Source of the DNA: Phytopythium helicoides
Lineage: Eukaryota; Oomycota; Peronosporomycetes; Pythiales; Pythiaceae
Assembly: GCA_024867545.1 (NCBI GenBank)
Contig: JANFNE010000008.1
Location: forward strand, 558,001-622,000
Reading direction: 5' to 3'
Length of the DNA stretch: 64,000 nucleotides
The notes beneath the pieces are model-generated. The model worked only from the letters and a program-made list of their open reading frames with translations, made no database searches and was not told the DNA's origin. The position numbers and the translations under genes are program-made. This document shows, one piece after another, positions 1 through 9,495 of the stretch (its first letter is position 1; every line of letters begins with the position of its first letter).

Positions 1-899
1 GCAGACGCATCTTCGCGTCGAAGCTCGATGCGGAGGATGTCGCCAGGAAGCGTTCGAATGCGAACTCGATCGGGGGAAGCGATACCAGCTTTGGATCCGC
101 ACATCCCAAAGCGTCTAGCGTACGCGTATGTATGGCGAAACAGAAGATCAGCGAGCCAAACGCCTGCTCCGATCAGCGCCTGCGGAGCTCCATGAATGAC
201 TCCGAACACAACGACTCCAATGAAAAGCAGCCAGTGACTTCGCAGGAAGAGCTCGTAGTAGCGACGACGGAATGGAGGCAACGAGAAGACCAGAAGACCG
301 ACCATGAGAAAGAAAAGAACGAGCCCGGATATCGCGCGATCATCTCGCGAGCTCCCGAACCCTCGCTTCGCACCTCTGGCAAGGCGACGACTGGTGTATG
401 CAGGCTCGATGTTCTCCTCGTCAAAGTAGTATGCAAGTCCGTGCAAGCCACCGAGGAGTACTGCCAGCACCGCGACGATCTTGTGGTACAGCAACGCTCG
501 CTCGAAAGAGATGCCAGTGACGAGAAGGAGCAGCGAGTTGTTGCGCACGGTCAGCACGAAGACGACAAGCAGTGCAATGGCGGGCAAAGGTCCAGTCTCC
601 GAAACCTGGACGCCAGCAGCGATGTAAGCGTTGTAGGCTAGAGGCAGCAGGCAAGCTGGTAACGTAATGAGCAAATCGCCCAACTTGACGTCGAACGAGG
701 CTGTGAGCAGTGGCAAGGGCTGCGAGAAGACCGTCCGCGCAAGATGCCAGCGAATCCCCGCCCAGCAGCGACGGGCACGCGCGAACACACTGGTTCCTCT
801 TGCCGGTCCGACTCGGACATCTCCTTGTCCTAGAGGAGAGCCGACGTGTGCTGTGAAGTTGGTTGAAGGCGTCTCGAGGTCCGCCACGGCTCCAGTCAT
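1..899 (-). CDS. Ferric reductase / NADPH oxidase-like flavocytochrome, 3' part outside the window
   Basis: An open frame runs from ATG 899 leftwards to the window edge without a stop, about 299 codons. It encodes several membrane segments. Two of them carry His pairs 14 residues apart (YHK...GLHG and SHW...VIHG), the bis-heme pattern of ferric reductase-like transmembrane domains. The last visible part (LPGDILRIELRREDA) is the start of the FAD-binding barrel and aligns with LPGGITKIQF in the full-length paralogue at 6878-8710. The family moves electrons from NADPH through FAD and two hemes across a membrane, to Fe(III) or O2. The N-terminus (MTGAVADLETPSTNF) is much shorter than in the paralogue. 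No break is seen in the visible part. NOX versus ferric reductase cannot be decided. Confidence 0.85.
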   Translation of the reverse strand, partial: MTGAVADLETPSTNFTAHVGSPLGQGDVRVGPARGTSVFARARRCWAGIRWHLARTVFSQPLPLLTASFDVKLGDLLITLPACLLPLAYNAYIAAGVQVSETGPLPAIALLVVFVLTVRNNSLLLLVTGISFERALLYHKIVAVLAVLLGGLHGLAYYFDEENIEPAYTSRRLARGAKRGFGSSRDDRAISGLVLFFLMVGLLVFSLPPFRRRYYELFLRSHWLLFIGVVVFGVIHGAPQALIGAGVWLADLLFRHTYAYARRFGMCGSKAGIASPDRVRIRTLPGDILRIELRREDAS

Positions 900-1271
900 G
901 ACGAAGGTCGCGCGCTTGGCTGCGATCTCGAAATGAGCGTTGCAGCAGTCGCAGCTTCGATGGCAACCTGTGAGCTCGTGTCGTGTGACAAGATGATCCA
1001 AACCTGCCGGAGAACGAGAAACCGAAAGGTATTAATGGCCTGCATGTTCGTTTGCACCATCCCAGCGCCATGCTCAGGCTGAGCCGCCAATGAGCCAGGG
1101 CGTGGCGACACAGGACACCAACCACCAGAGAAACTTTGCTGCAGACATTCTTGATTCTATCCACGGACATGGATGTCGGACGGACCCTCGCTGGGGTCTT
1201 AAATTACTCCTTCCTTCTCCTCCTCTTCCTCTCCTGCGCAGCAGAAGCAGCAGATGATCCCTTCTCTTGGC
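900..1271. other. Intergenic, no gene seen
   Basis: This lies between the start of the flavocytochrome gene (-) and the stop of the bZIP gene (-). Short ORFs here show no recognisable product. It should hold the promoter of the flavocytochrome gene and the 3' end of the bZIP transcript. Confidence 0.5.
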
Positions 1272-1688
1272 TCACCAGATTTCGAGCAGCTCCTGCAGCA
1301 CGGAGCAATCGACGTCCGTTAGCTCGAACAGCGGGCGCTCCAGGGCTTCGTCGTTGTCGACGCACTGCATCTTGAAGTCTTCGTCCTTGTCGCCGGGCTC
1401 GGCCATGGAGCGCAGCGCGACCGAGCAGTGCGGACAGCGCTCGGCCACGGCCTCGAGCTGCTGGTTGCGCGCGCGCAGCTGGGCGACCTGCGCCTCGAGC
1501 TCGCGGATCTGGCGCTGCGAGCGCTCGCGCAGGCGCGCGGCGGCGATGCGGTTCTTGAGCTTCTTGACCTCCTTCGGGTCCATGCCGTCCACGTCGTCGG
1601 GCAGCTCGATGGCCTCGCGCTTGCGGCGCGTGCGCGGGCCTTCGCTCGGCGACGTCGAGGGCGAGTTCTTGGCGGACTTGGCGCTCAT
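1272..1688 (-). CDS. bZIP transcription factor
   Basis: A protein of 138 residues from ATG 1688. The frame stays open upstream to 1784, but the Met at 1688 gives a clean Ser/Lys-rich start. The basic region at about residues 41-60 (KLKNRIAAARLRERSQRQI) has the N-x7-R spacing of bZIP DNA-contact residues (N46, R54). A leucine zipper follows at about 61-82. Oomycetes have many bZIPs with Cys or other residues at the Asn position; this one keeps the canonical Asn. The zipper is followed by a CPHC pair and an acidic tail that could act in activation. It probably works in the nucleus as a dimer. No intron is needed. Confidence 0.85.
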   Translation of the reverse strand: MSAKSAKNSPSTSPSEGPRTRRKREAIELPDDVDGMDPKEVKKLKNRIAAARLRERSQRQIRELEAQVAQLRARNQQLEAVAERCPHCSVALRSMAEPGDKDEDFKMQCVDNDEALERPLFELTDVDCSVLQELLEIW

Positions 1689-2078
1689 AGCGTTAGGCGC
1701 AGGCGAGCTGGCGGGCTGGAGGAGGTGGCGGAGGCCGCGCGATTTGCATTGTGAGCGACTGGAGCCGCGAGGAGGCCGCGACACCGCGCCATTAAGGAAG
1801 GCGCCACGATCATATCGAAAACTGTGTAGATGGGGATGGCAGTAGTAGTGTTATTATGTTTTTTTGAAGGTAGTGGCATTCGTTCTCGCAGGGATGCGGA
1901 ATGGAAAGGTGAATGTTGGTCATGACCTTCATTTATTCGAGGGAAACGGCTGCTCCTCTGCGATTGGCCACAATGCGAATTTCCGCCACGTTTGATTGGC
2001 GGAAAACCAAGGCAATCTTCCAGCAGCGACGCCTCCCCACACTACCCCCCACGCGGCACCAAGCCAAGCCAAGCAGCG
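1689..2078. promoter_or_regulatory. Divergent promoter region with CCAAT boxes
   Basis: The bZIP gene (-) and the FoP-like gene (+) start on either side of this gap, so it must serve both. Two ATTGG motifs (CCAAT on the minus strand) lie at 1963-1967 and 1995-1999, close to the FoP-like start. Similar CCAAT/ATTGG pairs precede other genes in this window. Function is inferred from position only. Confidence 0.45.
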
Positions 2079-2606
2079 ATGGCTCGAGGACGCAGAGGAC
2101 GCGGCGGCAGCGCGGAGGGCGGCGGTGGCGCGCGCGCGACGCCGTACGAGGGCGCGCGGGAGCAGCGAAAGGCGCGCGGGGGCGGCGCGCGCGCCAAGAG
2201 CGAGGGAAAGGCGGGCGCGGGGCGGCGCGGACGGCGCGGCGCAAAGGGCGAGGGGAAGCCGGCGCGCGCGGCCAAGCCCAAGCCCAAGACGGCCGAGGAG
2301 CTCGACCGCGAGATGGACTCGTACTGGGGCAAGTCCTCCGAGCACGCCGCCAAGAAGCTGGACGACGACATGGACGACTACTGGAAGACCAAGGGCGACA
2401 AGCGTGAGTGCAGGCGGGGGTGGAGAGCAAGGGGGTTGTCTCGGACTGACGGGGTGTGTGCAGCGGCGGCGGAGGAGGAGGACGCCAAGAAGGACGGGGA
2501 GGAGGAGGCTGCCGCGGCGGAGGAGGACAAGGCGGACGAGCAGCCGGCAGAGGAGGCCGCCGCCGCGGAGCCCGAGGCCGAGCAGGAGGCGGCCGCCGAG
2601 CAATAG
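2079..2606 (+). CDS. FoP/CHTOP-like mRNA export adaptor, one intron
   Basis: Exons 2079-2403 and 2464-2606; the 60-bp intron has a GTGAGT donor, an ACTGAC branch-like motif and a TGCAG acceptor. The product has an Arg/Gly-rich N-terminus (ARGRRGRGG), a Lys/Arg/Ala-rich middle, and two tandem motifs, LDREMDSYW and LDDDMDDYW. These match the C-terminal duplication of Friend-of-PRMT1/CHTOP and the UAP56-binding motif of ALY/REF-type adaptors. An acidic Ala/Glu tail follows. The family links the TREX helicase UAP56 to RNA, and RGG motifs are usual PRMT1 substrates, so a nuclear role in mRNA export is inferred. Start 2079 was chosen because the RGG domain begins there. The intron is in frame, so retention would add 20 codons rather than truncate the protein. 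Confidence 0.75.
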   Translation: MARGRRGRGGSAEGGGGARATPYEGAREQRKARGGGARAKSEGKAGAGRRGRRGAKGEGKPARAAKPKPKTAEELDREMDSYWGKSSEHAAKKLDDDMDDYWKTKGDKRECRRGWRARGLSRTDGVCAAAAEEEDAKKDGEEEAAAAEEDKADEQPAEEAAAAEPEAEQEAAAEQ

Positions 2607-2711
2607 ACGCGCGACGAGCGCACCGACGTCGCATCGCTCGGACTTTGTAATTGCTTATGAACGCAGGGCTTGAAACGCATCGCCAGCAACTCTTTTACTT
2701 GTACACACGCG

Positions 2712-4053
2712 TTAGCCAAAGACCTCGTTCAGCTTGCCGATCGCGGCCAGCACCAACCACAGGATGCCGACAATTACCGACAACATGGACGAGAACACCG
2801 AGATGCGGAACGCCAGCAGCTCCGAGCGCTCGCCCAGGCGGCCCGTGGCCTCGCCGTACGCAGCCGCGAAAACCCCCATGGTCGCGATGGATGTCACGCA
2901 AAAGGAGCCGAGGTACGTGATCGACTTGCCCGTGTCGTGGAGCCCGACGGCCGGCAGCACGCCCAGGATCCCGCCGGGTCCGGCGATGCCGTGCACGATG
3001 CCCACCAGCAGCGCGGTGCACTGTTCATCTCCATCGTTAGTCCTGCGTCTTCATTCCTTCACTAGAAAGCCAACGTACCTTTTGGGTCTGAGCGTTGCGA
3101 AAGTCGATGGAGGGCAGCTTGTAACCGCAGCAAATGGGCCCGCGCTCCTTCTCCTTGGCTGCGAGTCGGGCTGCGGGTGACAGTGGCACGGCGTCGCTCG
3201 CATCAATGTCGTGTTCGGAGGACGTGCTGCGGTTGGAGAGCAACCCCTGCAGCGCCACGACACTCTCGGTCGGGCTGTCCTCGACCGCGAGCGCGTCCAT
3301 GTTGGTGGCATATCGCGCCGGCTGCTCGGCGTCCTCGCTCGCCTCTCCGTTGTCTTTATGCGTGTCGCTGGCTGGCGCCGAGTGGCCCTCGTCGAGCCTT
3401 CTCCGTCGTCGCGAGTGCGGGCTCTCCTCGCCCTCCTCGTCCTCCTCGTGATCGGACGTCTCGTGGTAGCTGCTGGAGCGCTCACCCTTGCGCAGCAGCT
3501 GCTGCGGGGATCCGTCGCTCCCCTGCGAGTCCGAGTCAGTGCGCTCCGTGTCGTCTCCGTCGTCTGCGTGGTCGTCCTGCACGTTGCCGGTCTCCAGGTC
3601 TTTCGCCGCTCGCTTGGCGCGCAAGTCCGTGTCGCTCTGCTTCTTCTTGAGCGCGCTTGCGACGCGGCTGCGCGCGTTGGCGCGGAACTTGGAGACGCCC
3701 TCGTGCACGCCGTAGACGCCAAGCGCGATCATGAAGACGCCGACGAGGATGTCGGTGACCTCGTTGAGCACCGAGAAGTCGAGCTTGCCGTCGAGCGCGA
3801 TGAAGACGACGGCCATGACGATGAGTCCGATGCTGTGGCCGCAGCCCCAGCGGATGCCGAGCGCGAACGAGCGCCAGCTCGAGCCCGCGGCCAGCGTCGC
3901 GAGCGCCGACAGGTGGTCCGGCCCCGTGAGCACGTGGATGAGCCCGAAGAGCATGCCCGTGAGCGCCAGCTCGAGCGGCGAGGCCTGCGCGAGCGCCGAC
4001 GCCTCCTCGGGCGCCACGGCCGCCGCCTCGACGCGCAGCAGGCGCTGCGCCAT
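2712..4053 (-). CDS. NicO-family (UreH/RcnA-like) nickel/cobalt transporter, one intron
   Basis: Exons 4053-3079 and 3020-2712; the 58-bp intron has a GTACGT donor and an ACAG acceptor, phase 0. The 427-residue membrane protein has an N-terminal helix with HVLTGPDH, followed by RWGCGHSIG. After the splice comes the matching half-site GIVHGIAGPGG. These His/Asp signatures are typical of the NicO permease superfamily. Between the two membrane halves is a cytosolic loop of about 190 residues, rich in Asp/Glu/Ser/Arg with scattered His, which is unusually long. Predicted role: export or compartmental transport of Ni2+/Co2+ or a related divalent ion. Splicing is required, because exon 1 reads to a stop at 3037 without the second membrane half. 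It is divergent from the Rab prenyltransferase gene 208 bp away. Confidence 0.8.
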
Positions 4054-4261
4054 GGTCTCAAGCGTCGCGGGGGCCGCTTACAGGATGGCCGGCATGAAGC
4101 GAGGAGCCAGCCCGACGATAGAGGAGGAAGGCCATGACGCTCCGGCCTGTTTCTACCGAAGGGAACTACCGTGGACGAAGGAGGTATAGAGCCGTAACGC
4201 TTCCTACAGGAAACTTCCTTCCGAAGGAGTAGGTATCCTTTTTTTTTAGGAAGATTGAAAG
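4054..4261. promoter_or_regulatory. Divergent promoter, NicO transporter / Rab prenyltransferase
   Basis: A 208-bp gap between two start codons on opposite strands. It contains a T8 tract near 4237-4245 just before the plus-strand start. No recognised operator-like site is seen. Confidence 0.35.
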
Positions 4262-5457
4262 ATGCACGGGCGGGTCAAGAGCGAGGAGCGCGAGAAGGAG
4301 CAGCGAAAGTCGGACGAGCAGCGGCAGGAGGAGCTGCGCAAGGTGCGCGCGTACCACGAGGTGGCGGCCAAGGTGCTGGCCATGAAGGCGCAGCGGCTGC
4401 GCGAGGCGCACGTGCTGCCGCTCACGAGCCACCTGCTGCTGCTCAACCCGGACTTCCACGTCGTGTGGAGCTACCGCCGCGAGGTCATCGACGCCATCGC
4501 GGACAAGGCGGAGGACCCCGAGGCAGAGCTGCAGGAGATCGCCAAGGCAGAGCTCAAGCTCACGTTTGTACGGAGTGAGGAGGGTATGCGGGAGGGGAGA
4601 CGCTGAGGGGGCTCACGCTTGCGCTACTCGCCGCGATGCAGGACGCGCTGCAGCGCAACCCAAAGTCGTACTCGGCCTGGTTCCAGCGCCAGTGGATCAT
4701 CGACCGCGGGCTCGGGGATCTCAAGAAGGAGATCGGGCTATGCAACAAGCTGCTGGAGCTCGGTGCGCATTTCTCGCGGTTGATCGAGGTGGGTGTCTGT
4801 CTGCGCCAGCCCATTCACGTTCACTCTGCTTCCTGGCGATTGCAGACGAACGTAACTTCCACTGCTGGAACTACCGCCGCCATGTGTGCAAGCTGGCTGG
4901 CGTGTCTGAAGAGGAGCAACTCGCCTTCACGACGGCCAAGATTGAGCAGAACTTCTCCAACTACTCGGTTCGTTGCGCGCCGTGTCGGAACGCCCAACAC
5001 CAATGACAAGCGCTTACTTTGATTTGTTGTGCAGGCACTGCATCACCGGACGATCGCACTCGAGGAGCCGCTGACGTCCGATGTGATCTTTGAAGAGATC
5101 GGAATCGTCCAGCAGGCAGTGTTTACGGAGCCCGATGACCAGAGCGCTTGGTTCTATTACCGCTGGCTGCTGACGTCAATGCTGGAGCAGCTCGAGTCTT
5201 CGCCCGAGGATGCTGCAAGCTTCTTGCGTAGCCAGGCGCAGTGGGTGGATGAGCTGCTTGAGATGGAGGAAAACTCCAAGTGGGTCATTGTCACGCTCGC
5301 AGACATCCACTCTAGGCTCGGCGCGGTCGCCGAGGTCACAAGCAGCAAGGAAGCCAAAGCGCGCAGTGTCGAGCTGTACAACCGTGCGATCGAGATCGAT
5401 CCTGACCACAAGCGGTATTACCAGGCTATGATTGTCAAGCCCGTGGCACAAGGTTGA
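4262..5457 (+). CDS. Rab geranylgeranyltransferase (GGTase-II) alpha subunit, four exons
   Basis: Exons 4262-4567, 4642-4762, 4846-4967 and 5035-5457 give 323 residues; introns are 74, 83 and 67 bp. The sequence shows prenyltransferase-alpha repeats: LLLNPDFHVVWSYRREV, NPKSYSAWFQRQWII, ERNFHCWNYRRHV and TEPDDQSAWFYYRWLL, each with the W-x3-R type core. The first repeat is closest to the Rab enzyme rather than the farnesyl/GGTase-I alpha subunit. It is short like yeast Bet4 and lacks the LRR and Ig-like domains of animal RABGGTA. With a beta subunit and Rab escort protein it would attach geranylgeranyl to C-terminal Cys of Rab GTPases. The first donor (GTACGG at 4568) is the least certain boundary; it was chosen because it keeps phase with the acceptor at 4641. 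Confidence 0.85.
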
Positions 5458-6877
5458 TTGGTCGTAGAGCAGCTCTTGATTGGGGTGAAAATATACGGCT
5501 GGCGTGGCATTGATGGTGATAGCGGTTTTGGTGGTGGGTATAGTTTGGTGGTAGCATGGATTTGATGCAGAAGCAAACTCCAGAAGGAGATGGCCACCGG
5601 ATCCCAGCCATGAGTACCCAGAGAAGGTTGCGCTCACGTTGGTCCAAGCTAGCGCGACGACAGTTCGTGCTTCTATGATTCACTAATGCTACAGCTCAGA
5701 ATCGGAGGTCTTGCTGCATAATTCTAAAGCTCCCAGTTGACTTCTATAGGCAAGGTGCCCTGCCTTGCATCGGACTGCGATGCGATGGCGGTGCAAGTGT
5801 CCAACACGCAAATTTTGACTCCTTCAAGCAGTGGTGGGACACCAACGCGCAAGTTGAATCCATCGTCGTCGTCACCTGGCACTCCAATGGACCATTCGTG
5901 CGCTGCTGGAATTTCGTGCAAGCTGTCGCACGATAAGCAATGCTATCGAGTGAGCTCTTGATCACCAAACCGATGCCTCCACAATTGACTCCGCATCCGC
6001 GACACATCTTCCTCGCCATCTGCATCTGATGTGAAAGCAAGCTGTGTTTACACTGGCAAAGTAAACCAGAGTCCAACGTGCCTAGCGCTTGCAGACCTCG
6101 CCGAAATCGCGCACGCTATGACCATCTCCCTCTCCTATCCTACCTTGGCTTCACGGGCAGTGAAGGTTGAGTAACACGCCGTGAGCGAATCCAACTGAAG
6201 CTTGCTGCGCCAGGCGGTCATCTGTCGGACCCTACGGCGATCGATGTTCGTCGGCATTCTCAGGCATCGTCGGCAAATGTCGGGTCAGGCAGTTTGCTGA
6301 CAGCCTGTGCTTTCGGTTCCTCGTATGCTGTCAGATTCCGGCTCGGTGGAATTAGCTCCAACATTGATCGCCAATGCTCGCGCTGTTCGATCGCCGGAAG
6401 TCTTCAAAGTCTTCTAGCGCAGCATGTACAAGTTCAATCCCTATATCGTAGACACTCGTGTGCCGCTGGATATTCCGGGCAGCTCACTCTCGTTGTGTCG
6501 CTTAGCGTTATCAAACTCTGTAGGACACGCCCGATCACTTGGAAGCTCGGATGCGATGGGAAGTTGATTACATTGGGACACGCGACGATCCAACGCCAAT
6601 TAATCGCCGGGTCATCGGCAACGGACGATGCCGAGGGCTACCAACCCATATGTCAGTGTTAAGCACGTCAATCATGGAGATCTGCTCATGTCGCCTGCCG
6701 TCTTGTCATGGGTTTGACCACAGCTGCTGATCGCGCTGAGCTAGCACCACCAAAAACGTTCTTGGGGTTGGCAACGCGGTGCCATGCACGTGAGTGCCGG
6801 CATTCCCTCGACTCTCACTTCCAGATTTGCCTTGCAACCGACGGACAAACAACCCAGCCTCACCGCTTCAATTGCCC
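5458..6877. other. Intergenic 1.4 kb with possible decayed minus-strand coding pieces
   Basis: No intact gene is seen. On the minus strand around 5708-5921 a frame ending near 5708 has a protein-like composition (GVKICVLDTCTAIASQSDA), and around 6290-6420 another short frame also looks protein-like. They lie in different frames separated by stops and are not recognised. They could be remnants of an old gene or chance ORFs. The promoter of the 6878 gene lies in the right part. Confidence 0.35.
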
Positions 6878-8710
6878 ATGTCGAACGTCTGGGTCATGGA
6901 GCAGTCGTCGCCCAAGAGCGACTTCGACTACGTCACGCCGACCCCGACGCCCAACCAGCAGCTGCCGCCCACCAACGCGCCTCAAGCTCTCAGTGACGTC
7001 ACCTTCGCCGACAGCAACGGCAGCAGCGTGCCGCCCACGGCCCATGTCGCTGAGTCGCCGATTTTCTCCTCTGAGTTCCCCCTCCCGCCGTGGCTGCGCC
7101 GCGTCGCCCGCTCCTGGCTCGTGATCCGATGGAAGCTCTCGACCAGCGTCTTCTCCGTGCCCGTGCCGTTCCTGACCGCCCAATGGGACATCAAGCTCGG
7201 CGACCTGATCCTCACGCTGCCCATCTGTGCCGCCGTGATCGCCGTCAACGCGGTCACCGCCATCTCTGACAAGGACATCGGAGGCACGGGCTCGCTCCCT
7301 GCGCTCGCGATGGCCTTCGTGTTCATCTTCGCCGTTCGCAACAACTCGGTGCTGCTTGCGGCCACGGGAATCTCTTACGAGCGTGCGCTCTTCTACCACA
7401 AGACTGCTGGTTTTGTCACCATCTTGTTGTCGGGATTGCACGGTCTCGCGTACTTGCTGGCCAAGGACGAAGGGCAGACGATTGAGAGCGGATACGCGCT
7501 CACAGGGTGCGTCGCCTTCTTCTCCATGATCGCGCTGTACGTGCTGTCACTCAACTTCATCCGCCGCCGCTTCTTCGAGCTCTTCCTGCGCCTCCACTGG
7601 GTGCTCTTCATCGTCATTCTTGTCTTCTCGGTCATTCACGGAGCCACCGTCGCACTCGTTGGCGCCGTTCCTTGGATTATTGACGTGATTTTCCGCCTTG
7701 CTTACCGACCGCGCGTGTACGCCAAGGGTAGTCTGCTTTCTGAGAAGAAGGCGGCCAACGAGGAAATCCAAAGCGGCTCTCAGTCTCGCATGGGTGTCAT
7801 CGCTCGCGAGCAGGTGACGGTGCAGAAGCTGCCGGGTGGAATCACCAAGATCCAGTTCCCTCGCGTCCGCGCCGATACTGGCAAGACGTTCAAGTACACG
7901 CCTGGCCAGTACGTGTTTCTGTGCATCCCCGATATTGGACTGCTTGAGTGGCACCCGTTCTCCATCTCGTCGGCACCGCACGAAGACATGGTGACGTTCC
8001 ACATTCGCGCGCTTGGTGACTGGACGGGAAAGCTCCAAGCTCTTGTGCCTGATGAGGGCGTGGTGGTTTCGGCTCCTTTCGACTTGTTCGTTGATGGCCC
8101 GTATGGCAGCATCTCGATCGACTTGGACTGCCACATTCCGCAAACGACGTATTCGCATGTCGTCGCCTTTTGCGGTGGCATCGGCATCACGCCCATCCGC
8201 CCAATCATCAACCAGCTCTACCATGAGCTACACCGTGAAGAGAAGTGCTTGACGATGCGCAGCGTCCGTATGGTGTGGACGGTGCAGGACTTTGACATCG
8301 TCGACGCGTTCATGATGCAGGACTCGCCGATCAAAGTCAGTCCCGCCGCCCGATCGTACTTTCCAGATCGACTCATGATGAGTGCTACTGGCACGCCCAC
8401 GGCTTCGACCGACTCGGCGTTCCGCACGGATATCTACGTGACTCGATCGTCTGCGGTTGCTGATGTCGAGGCTCAGACCAGCCAGCAGCTCGTGCATTGC
8501 ACCACGATGGGACAGCGTCCAGACATCCAAAAGATTCTTCGTGAGACTGCCGAGCGCGCACAGATGGAGGTCGGAAGCAATGGCCGCGTCGCAGTGCTCG
8601 TGTGCGGGCCACGAGCCATGATCAGCTCAGTCGTCGAAGAGAGCATTGCGGTGTCGAAGGAGTTGAAGACGCTTCGCTTCGACGTCCACTACGAGTACTT
8701 TGACCTTTAG
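6878..8710 (+). CDS. Ferric reductase / NADPH oxidase-like flavocytochrome
   Basis: Single exon, 610 residues from ATG 6878 (MSNVWVMEQ); an in-frame ATG at 6794 is possible but adds only low-complexity residues. A hydrophilic N-terminus of about 70 residues is followed by the membrane domain (about 100-290). This carries two His pairs 14 residues apart (YHK...GLHG, LHW...VIHG) that should bind two hemes. The FAD-binding domain has TPGQYVFLCIP and HPFSISSAPHED. The NADPH-binding domain has GGIGITPI and the terminal VLVCGPRAM. No EF hands are seen. It should pass electrons from cytosolic NADPH across the plasma or vacuolar membrane to Fe(III) or O2. It is a paralogue of the truncated gene at 1-899, on the opposite strand and separated from it by four unrelated genes. 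Confidence 0.9.
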   Translation: MSNVWVMEQSSPKSDFDYVTPTPTPNQQLPPTNAPQALSDVTFADSNGSSVPPTAHVAESPIFSSEFPLPPWLRRVARSWLVIRWKLSTSVFSVPVPFLTAQWDIKLGDLILTLPICAAVIAVNAVTAISDKDIGGTGSLPALAMAFVFIFAVRNNSVLLAATGISYERALFYHKTAGFVTILLSGLHGLAYLLAKDEGQTIESGYALTGCVAFFSMIALYVLSLNFIRRRFFELFLRLHWVLFIVILVFSVIHGATVALVGAVPWIIDVIFRLAYRPRVYAKGSLLSEKKAANEEIQSGSQSRMGVIAREQVTVQKLPGGITKIQFPRVRADTGKTFKYTPGQYVFLCIPDIGLLEWHPFSISSAPHEDMVTFHIRALGDWTGKLQALVPDEGVVVSAPFDLFVDGPYGSISIDLDCHIPQTTYSHVVAFCGGIGITPIRPIINQLYHELHREEKCLTMRSVRMVWTVQDFDIVDAFMMQDSPIKVSPAARSYFPDRLMMSATGTPTASTDSAFRTDIYVTRSSAVADVEAQTSQQLVHCTTMGQRPDIQKILRETAERAQMEVGSNGRVAVLVCGPRAMISSVVEESIAVSKELKTLRFDVHYEYFDL

Positions 8711-9495
8711 TTGTCATCCGCTACGGATACTTTCCATCATCGCCAAAACCCAATCAAGGGTACGGCGATAGTTTCATGTTGGCTAGTGCATACACGTTTC
8801 CAATCAATCGACGAGATCCTTTGCCACCATTGCTAGTCGTGCTGATGCCATCTACTTCCGATGGGATGCATCGAGTCACGCCCACCATATCGCCAACCTG
8901 TAGACAGCGACAGAGCTTCTGGTGGTGAGCATTGCTCGACTGTTGTTGGTGTGTATTAGACAAGCACGCGCTGGACGTGAAGAGCTAAGGACCACCGGAC
9001 TGCAGCAGAGAACTAGGGTGAGCGAGAGTACCCCTCGGGTGGTCCTTTTTCGGGAGAAACCCCCAGTCTGACAGAAAGACAGCGAGCGGCAGCACCACTA
9101 CAGCATGTTCGCCATCCAGCCATCCCGGTCTGCATTGCGCCAGCTGGCAGAAGAGGTCGCTCGGCGTCCAAGCAGCAACTTCAGGACATCAATCGCATCC
9201 GCGATTGGACGCACGCAACACGCGGCATACAAAGCGCCAGTGCTGGGACCCCACCCACCACTCTCCCAGGATCAGCAATCACCGCTTCCGATTGGCCAAA
9301 ACCAGCGTCCGCCGCCCAATCCGCTTCGCGTCCTCCAGTTGAAGCCACGCCATGCCACTATCTCATTACAATACCACAAAATTCACTTCATTCTACTGCT
9401 TCAGCCTCCTTGAAAGAGGGCCGCCCGTTTCTCTGCGAGCGGAATCTCGCGGGGCTCAGTTGACCTCGCGGCGCCTTCCGCCGCCGCCGCTCTCG
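8711..9495. other. Intergenic; one doubtful 102-codon ORF
   Basis: The interval holds the 3' end of the flavocytochrome gene and the promoter of the CBS-PP2C gene, with an ATTGG box at 9292-9296. An ORF at 9105-9413 (MFAIQPSRSALRQLAEEV...) starts with an amphipathic, Arg-rich stretch but then becomes low-complexity and matches nothing I know, so I do not call it a gene. Confidence 0.35.

Noticed and set aside
421..1170. Minus-strand ORF of 249 codons
   Set aside because: It overlaps the flavocytochrome gene in another frame and has Arg/Cys/Ser-rich shadow composition; the true frame (899 to 1) carries the heme and FAD motifs.
1929..2673. Several long ORFs on both strands over the FoP-like gene
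   Set aside because: Frames of Arg/Pro/Leu-rich low complexity created by GC-rich repetitive coding sequence; only the 2079 frame has family motifs and a consistent intron.
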